Assembly (NCBI GenBank): GCA_034096865.1
Contig: JAWQFJ010001790.1
Span: 158,134-168,133 of the forward strand
Origin: Theodoxus fluviatilis
Taxonomy: Eukaryota; Mollusca; Gastropoda; Cycloneritida; Neritidae
DNA length: 10,000 bases
Direction of reading: 5' to 3'
Within the stretch, counting starts at the first letter, position 1. The number at the start of each line of letters is the position of its first letter. Below, one piece after another: positions 6,991-10,000 of this stretch. The translations under genes were made by a program, and so were the position numbers. Below the pieces are notes generated by a model. That model was given only the letters and a program-made list of their open reading frames with translations, was not told the origin of the DNA and made no database searches.

Positions 6991-7433
6991 TTTATATTAA
7001 CCGGCACTTCCCGCTTCACCAAGCCGTTGCGTTTCTTCCACCTGTTAAACCACCCATTTGTAGCTTTGAATTCGGAGCGACCAAGCTGGGAAGCAATCTG
7101 TTCCGCCTTCTGACACAGGATTGGGCCGTTTACAGGTGTGTTGCGTGCTTGGATAGAGTCGAACCACCGCTTTAAGCCATCTTCTGTCTCTTTATCCTTC
7201 CCGCAGCGCCGACGCTTCCTTTGGCCTTGACTGGAGCCCTCTGCGATATCAGCCCTAAGTTCATCTTCTTTTTTCAGTGTCTGGCACAGAAATGATGCCG
7301 ACACACCCAAAATGTCAGCACCCTCCCTCAAACTTTTAGAATTTAGCTCTCGGTAGCGATCAAGCAAGTCCACTTTGTCTTTGGGTGTAATTTCTGTTCT
7401 TTTTCTTTTCTTTGGAGCTGAAGTTAAAGCCAT
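6978..7433 (-). CDS. Truncated pogo/Tigger transposase: two helix-turn-helix domains, no DDE domain
   Basis: This 151-residue ORF starts at the ATG at 7433-7431 (context AAAATGG, a good eukaryotic start); an upstream in-frame GTG is not a likely start. Residues 7-12 (PKKRKR) look like a nuclear signal. Residues about 13-62 form a psq/CENP-B N-type helix-turn-helix (TPKDKVDLLDRYRE, then LGVSASFLCQTLKK). A basic patch QRKRRR lies at 71-76. Residues about 85-140 form a CENP-B/Tc5-type domain with the hallmark FKATNGWFNRWKKRNGL at 122-138. Full-length relatives continue into a DDE nuclease domain; here the frame ends a few residues later as VNINAAY, and the NAAY-stop part is encoded by the terminal repeat. 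It should bind DNA but cannot catalyse transposition. The coding frame is free of stops. It may be a dead relic, a titrating repressor, or an exon of a host fusion gene. Confidence 0.8.
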   Translation of the reverse strand: MALTSAPKKRKRTEITPKDKVDLLDRYRELNSKSLREGADILGVSASFLCQTLKKEDELRADIAEGSSQGQRKRRRCGKDKETEDGLKRWFDSIQARNTPVNGPILCQKAEQIASQLGRSEFKATNGWFNRWKKRNGLVKREVPVNINAAY

Positions 7434-7476
7434 TTTCTGATTCACTGCTTATCCAGCGAGACTAGACAGTGTTGAA

Positions 7477-7571
7477 TTGACATCTGACGGTTTGCTGACA
7501 AGGTACGTGTAATCACTGTTCACACAAACGCTGAAGCGTCTTTAGTTGTCATCTAACGGTTTGCCGACAAG
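7477..7571. repeat. Pair of 26-bp direct repeats upstream of the transposase start
   Basis: Positions 7477-7502 and 7546-7571 (TTGACATCTGACGGTTTG... and TTGTCATCTAACGGTTTG...) match at 23 of 26 bases and are spaced 69 bp apart. They lie 44-140 bp upstream of the transposase ATG and could be subterminal transposase-binding sites or 5' leader repeats of the Tigger element. Confidence 0.6.
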
Positions 7572-7818
7572 AATTCACAACCAGAGATCGACTCTGACCC
7601 TCCGAACTCGCTCAATGAAGTATAAATATTGCTGTTGTATTCAAAGTCCTTATAATTAGTAGAGTTCACAATATTACACTCTTGTGATTCGAATTTTACC
7701 GCATACAAGTTTTACATTCATGGGAAATCGATGTTTAGAAAATGAACTGACGGACAAATGGCTGCCAGTATGGAGTGTATCACAACAAGCGGAGGAATAC
7801 ACTCACGATGTGATATGG
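7572..7818. other. Stretch without a recognisable gene inside the insertion
   Basis: AT-rich. Two overlapping plus ORFs begin near here (7684 from a GTG, 7758 from an ATG), but both run into the terminal repeat of the insertion and resemble no family. Confidence 0.4.
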
Positions 7819-7930
7819 CATTCAGCGTGGCTGTTCAGAACGGTGGTATGCATGTTATGGAAGAATTTAGGCTATCACGTGACCAACCTGTTGCTGAGAC
7901 TATATTCACTAGTCTCAGCCACGCTGAATG
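7819..7930. repeat. 15-bp perfect inverted repeat with nested hairpin
   Basis: CATTCAGCGTGGCTG (7819-7833) is exactly inverted at 7916-7930. Inside lies a second stem, GCTGAGACTA (7893-7902) with TAGTCTCAGC (7910-7919), and a 7-nt loop. The two stems overlap at their right arms, so only one can form at a time. Confidence 0.85.
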
Positions 7931-7963
7931 GATTCACCCAAGTAACCTTCCGGTTGGGGGCGC
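7875..7963 (-). repeat. Hairpin plus ACAGGTTGGTCACGTGA module, copy B, joined to right subterminal repeat
   Basis: Read on the minus strand, 7963-7931 is the right copy of the 33-bp subterminal repeat. It is followed by CATTCAGCGTGGCTG, the 10-bp-stem hairpin, and ACAGGTTGGTCACGTGA (7891-7875). Copy A at 6622-6688 has the same order of parts with diverged spacing. Confidence 0.65.
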
Positions 7964-8028
7964 AACGTGTCTCGATCCTCACAGCTTTGAGCTAATGAGC
8001 TATCTTTGTGTAACTATATAATCTTTGC

Positions 8029-8208
8029 TGGAACCCACAAGGAAAGCGCAAAGTGGGTCGACCAAAACAGACTTGGCGTAGGATTGTCCACGCTGAAGTA
8101 AAGGCCACCAGAATGACACGGGCGGAGCTGAAGAGGGCCTGCCAGAACCGTGTGCGTTGGAGGAGTATTGTTGCTGCCCTATGTTCCTCAAGGAATCAAG
8201 AGGCATAA
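8029..8208 (+). pseudogene. RTE-like LINE ORF2 C-terminus, right part with natural stop
   Basis: The plus frame from 8029 reads WNPQGKRKVGRPKQTWRR, then HAEVKATRMTRAELKRAC, QNRVRWRSIVAALCSSR and NQEA, ending at TAA (8206-8208); 59 codons without a stop. This is the extreme C-terminus of the LINE family whose preceding segment ends at 5304 with ALDWN. The Trp-Asn codons are present at both breakpoints, as expected if 5306-8027 was inserted with a target duplication. The piece is well preserved, suggesting a not very old LINE copy. It is not functional by itself. Confidence 0.85.
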
Positions 8209-8223
8209 GTCAAGTAAGTCAAG
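8206..8223 (+). repeat. LINE 3' tail: two TAAGTCAAG units
   Basis: Immediately at the ORF2 stop, TAAGTCAAG is repeated twice in tandem. Such short tandem tails end RTE-like elements and would mark the 3' terminus of the LINE at about 8223. Confidence 0.55.
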
Positions 8224-8321
8224 CACCATGCAAATCAAAGGAGACACGAGGCTGTGAGAATTTCGTCAACCAAAGATTTCTATTTGTAACGTGATGGGCC
8301 GGTGGCCTGAGCAAATACACC

Positions 8322-8324
<3 letters not shown>

Positions 8325-8371
<47 letters not shown>

Positions 8372-8374
8372 TTT

Positions 8375-8442
<68 letters not shown>
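8325..8442. repeat. Interrupted (TC)n microsatellite
   Basis: Pure TC from 8325 to 8368, an interruption GTTTTTT at 8369-8375, then CT-rich repeats with one extra TT, pure to 8442. It is followed directly by CAG (8443-8445), making it a potential polypyrimidine tract for the next exon. Confidence 0.97.
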
Positions 8443-8444
<2 letters not shown>

Positions 8445-8445
8445 G

Positions 8446-8558
8446 GCTAGCCTTTCATTTCGTCATCGGGATGCAGTCGTCTCCTAAATACCTGACACCG
8501 CCTTCCACTCCGAAGATGAAAGAAACAAGTATGCAGCGTGTCAACAACAGGAAAGTAG
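8446..8558 (+). CDS. Candidate internal exon, polar Ser/Pro/Lys-rich tail segment
   Basis: The acceptor is the (TC)n tract followed by CAG at 8443-8445; a second possible acceptor, CTAG, ends at 8450. The open frame reads LAFHFVIGMQSSPKYLTP, then PSTPKMKETSMQRVNNRKV, up to a donor-like GTAG|GTGTGT at 8558. The peptide has SP/TP sites typical of a phosphorylated cytoplasmic or disordered segment. It would leave in phase 1, which matches the entry phase of the candidate terminal exon at 9276, where the split codon becomes GAA. With the CTAG acceptor the entry is also phase 1; with CAG it is phase 2. The family is unknown. Without splicing, the frame continues only to a TGA at about 8598. Confidence 0.35.
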
Positions 8559-8824
8559 GTGTGTCCCATGCTGCGCCTGAATTCGCGGGACACCCGTGAT
8601 TCCTGTGGCGACGCACGAGTTTGTGAAGAAGTGTGTGTCACTTTATGAAAAGTCTGTCAGAACATCGCGTCATGGGAAATCACCGCATTTCATCTGACCT
8701 TCAGGCGAATGATTCTCTGGAGGACAGTGCACCTGTCAAGCAATAAAGTCACGAAGAGGTTGTGCAATGGGCCTTTGATGGTGCAATGCATGTCGAGCCT
8801 CTGGGCGCCTGTGAGGTCAATCAT

Positions 8825-8843
8825 TCAGTCAGTCAGTCAGTCA

Positions 8844-8887
<44 letters not shown>

Positions 8888-9215
8888 ATCCAGTCAATCC
8901 AATCAATCCAATCAATTCAATCAAATCAATCAAACCAATTGTTTACAATCAAACCAATCAAATAAAGCGAATAATTAATCAAATAATCAATTGAATAATC
9001 AATCAAGCGACGAATGAATGAATGAATGAATCAATCAATCAATCAATCAATCGAATAAACGAGCAAGAAATTAATCAATCAATCAATCAATCAATCGAAC
9101 AAGCAATCAATCAATCGAATAATCAATATATCGAATAATCAAACAATCAATCAATCGAATGAGCAATCAATCAGTCGAATAATCAATCAATCGAACAATT
9201 ATCAACCAATCGAAT

Positions 9216-9250
<35 letters not shown>

Positions 9251-9254
9251 TAAT
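8825..9254. repeat. Compound tetranucleotide array: (TCAG)6, (CCAG)9, then (AATC)n with GAAT/GAAC variants
   Basis: TCAG units fill 8825-8848 and CCAG units 8849-8884. Mixed CAATC/CCAATC sequence leads into about 290 bp dominated by AATC, including (AATG) near 9014-9029 and a closing (AATC) run to about 9252. TCGAATAATC or TCGAACAA variants recur every 16-28 bp, a crude higher-order unit. Open frames here (SQPASQP, NQSNQ) are artefacts of repeat translation. Confidence 0.95.
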
Positions 9255-9275
9255 TTCTTTCTCTCAACACCACAG

Positions 9276-9376
9276 AACAAGATCCGAGTCAGAGAAACGA
9301 TTATGACTACGTGCATGAAATACAGCGGGATGAGTCAGAGGAGTTCAAGGTCAGAGCAAGGCAGTCTGGCAAATGA
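9276..9376 (+). CDS. Candidate terminal exon: acidic, tyrosine-containing C-terminus
   Basis: The pyrimidine-rich acceptor TTTCTTTCTCTCAACACCACAG ends at 9275. The frame entering in phase 1 reads QDPSQRNDYDYVHEIQRDES, then EEFKVRARQSGK, and stops at TGA (9374-9376). The NDYDYVHEI segment resembles tyrosine-based tail motifs of transmembrane receptors, and the composition is what a short cytoplasmic C-terminus would have, but I cannot name the protein. Phase 1 entry agrees with the exit of the 8446-8558 candidate. The following 580 bp have no strong coding signal and contain a plausible poly(A) signal, fitting a last exon. Other frames also run open for a while, so this is a prediction. Confidence 0.4.
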
Positions 9377-9960
9377 CAATCAACCAAGAAAGCTTGGAGC
9401 ACTTTGAGGATCTGAACAGATCAGGTGGCCGTGAAATAGAAAGTCTTCATTTTCAACGCTTCGAAGACGCTTGTGCAAGAAGACTAAACCTCAGTTCAGC
9501 GAAGTTTCCTCTAAGAATGAACACGAAACACTGCAGAAGACTAGACCTGGCCCTTTCCCCACAATTTGTAGTTAATTTTCGTAACCAGAGAAAGTATGTA
9601 GGTTAATGTTTCTTCTTCAGCCAGGACCCTTGAGTACAACCGTAGTAACAGCGAGTTAAGCCGCCATTGTCGTCTTCACTTGGCGCAGAATACGCCGTAT
9701 TTAGGGATACTGGAAACCCATCCAAAGAAATTCGAGGCATTGAAGGGCATTAATTTATCAAAGCTGTATGTTGAATGCATTAATAGGTCGTGTAAGCTCC
9801 TACATTTTAAAAATGGAATGCGGATCGACACCCCTAAACGCTGAAGTATCTGTTGACATTGTGTTCAAAGCTGTTTTTATCTGATGCCATGAAAACGATA
9901 CATTTGAAAAGCATTTTTGTTATGAAAACTGTTCAGATTAAATTCTTTTATTTTTATAAA
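9377..9960 (+). other. Probable 3' UTR of the candidate gene
   Basis: Follows the candidate stop codon with no recognisable coding sequence. A 77-codon ORF starting at an ATG that overlaps the stop (9373-9375) has no family resemblance. The tail end is AT-rich. Confidence 0.3.
9937..9942 (+). terminator. Possible poly(A) signal ATTAAA
   Basis: ATTAAA is the commonest variant of AATAAA. It is followed by a T-rich stretch and by GTGTGT (9969-9976 region) about 30 bp downstream, the usual spacing for a GT-rich cleavage element. Cleavage would fall near 9955-9962. Confidence 0.35.
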
Positions 9961-10000
9961 CGAGGAAATGTGTGTCGACGTACGCCAGGGTCTCGCGGGT

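Larger units (their letters stand above)
6929..7433 (-). mobile_element. Internally deleted pogo/Tigger-type DNA transposon, one end visible
   Basis: The end at 6929 starts CAGTAGTCGCCGC and is preceded by TA (6927-6928), the target dinucleotide of Tc1/mariner/pogo elements. The minus strand encodes the N-terminal DNA-binding part of a pogo-type transposase. The DDE catalytic domain, normally around 300 further residues, is missing, and the coding frame runs straight into the terminal repeat. I did not find the partner terminal repeat (AATAAGCGGCGACTACTG) beyond 7433, so either the other end was lost or the right boundary lies in diverged sequence up to about 7600. The element sits inside the larger 5306-8027 insertion. 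Confidence 0.7.
5306..8027. mobile_element. 2.7-kb DNA-transposon-like insertion into the LINE, with nested repeats
   Basis: The segment separates the two halves of one LINE C-terminus and is bounded by the 8-bp repeat CTGGAACC. Its ends are inverted relative to each other. The left end starts (C)AAAGACTAT and the right end, read on the minus strand, starts CAAAGATTATATAG. Farther in, 5378-5410 and the reverse complement of 7931-7963 match at 30 of 33 positions, lying 72 and 64 bp from the two breakpoints. TIR-like ends plus an 8-bp duplication would fit a hAT-, P- or Merlin-like element, but I see no matching transposase and no canonical hAT terminus. The inside contains other repeats, including a pogo/Tigger remnant, so much of the length is secondary insertion. 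Confidence 0.55.

Noticed and set aside
6912..7175. Plus-strand 87-codon ORF
   Set aside because: Antisense shadow of the Tigger transposase fragment and its terminal hairpin.
7684..8021. Two overlapping plus-strand ORFs of 103 and 87 codons
   Set aside because: One begins with GTG. Both read through the subterminal inverted repeats and end of the insertion, so they are incidental to repeat sequence.
8709..8978. Plus-strand ORFs rich in Gln-Ser-Pro
   Set aside because: They are translations of the TCAG/CCAG/AATC tetranucleotide array.
8966..9254. CRISPR-like array of short repeats with spacers
   Set aside because: The units are degenerate AATC tetramers with no conserved 25-40 bp repeat, no regular spacers and a eukaryotic context; it is a decayed microsatellite.
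9373..9606. 77-codon ORF starting at an ATG overlapping the candidate stop codon
   Set aside because: The overlap of ATG and TGA is suggestive of coupled translation, but that is a bacterial or viral arrangement, and the peptide resembles nothing.

Overview
The window looks like repeat-rich DNA from an animal genome, most likely a marine invertebrate and plausibly a gastropod mollusc. Nothing in it is organised like a bacterial or viral genome. There are no operons or long ORFs, but there are several long (CT)n tracts, a 430-bp tetranucleotide array, decayed non-LTR retrotransposon (LINE) pieces with RTE-like C-terminal motifs, a pogo/Tigger-type transposase remnant and a short TIR element. 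The mollusc guess rests on the style of the LINE C-terminus and of the microsatellites and is an inference. LAYOUT: A 223-bp MITE-like element with perfect 21-bp terminal inverted repeats lies at 229-451. From 452 to about 3885 no gene is recognisable; a CpG-dense patch with a TATAAA box at about 1880-2330 is the only promoter-like stretch. Two possible short exons with splice-like borders follow at 3886-3998 and 4257-4361. A (CT)30 tract at 4591-4650 precedes a set of LINE fragments: reverse-transcriptase motif A at 4680-4814, a zinc-knuckle-like C-terminal piece at 4894-4999, and the C-terminal part of an RTE-like ORF2 from 5116. The ORF2 breaks off at 5305 and resumes in the matching codon at 8029. 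The two halves are flanked by the same 8-mer (CTGGAACC), and the 2.7 kb between them has inverted-repeat ends, so it is best read as one DNA-transposon-like insertion that split the LINE. That insert holds further nested repeats: a palindrome, a 3' tail ending in (ATTC)5, a (TC)20 tract, and a deleted pogo/Tigger element encoding only the two DNA-binding helix-turn-helix domains (6978-7433, minus strand). Right of the LINE end are a (TC)n tract at 8325-8442 that doubles as a polypyrimidine tract, a candidate exon (8446-8558), a (TCAG)/(CCAG)/(AATC) array, and a candidate terminal exon (9276-9376) with a stop codon, followed by probable 3' UTR and an ATTAAA signal at 9937. HOW THE PARTS RELATE: the best reading is the 3' end of a plus-strand host gene, possibly with a tyrosine-containing polar tail, whose introns have been filled by nested transposons and microsatellites. 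The exon calls are predictions without transcript evidence. The only intact protein-like ORF is the transposase-derived DNA-binding fragment. I found no convincing evidence of a wholly new system. The most unusual items are the nested split LINE, the helix-turn-helix-only Tigger ORF that stops inside its own terminal hairpin, and a repeated hairpin plus GGTCACGTGA module.
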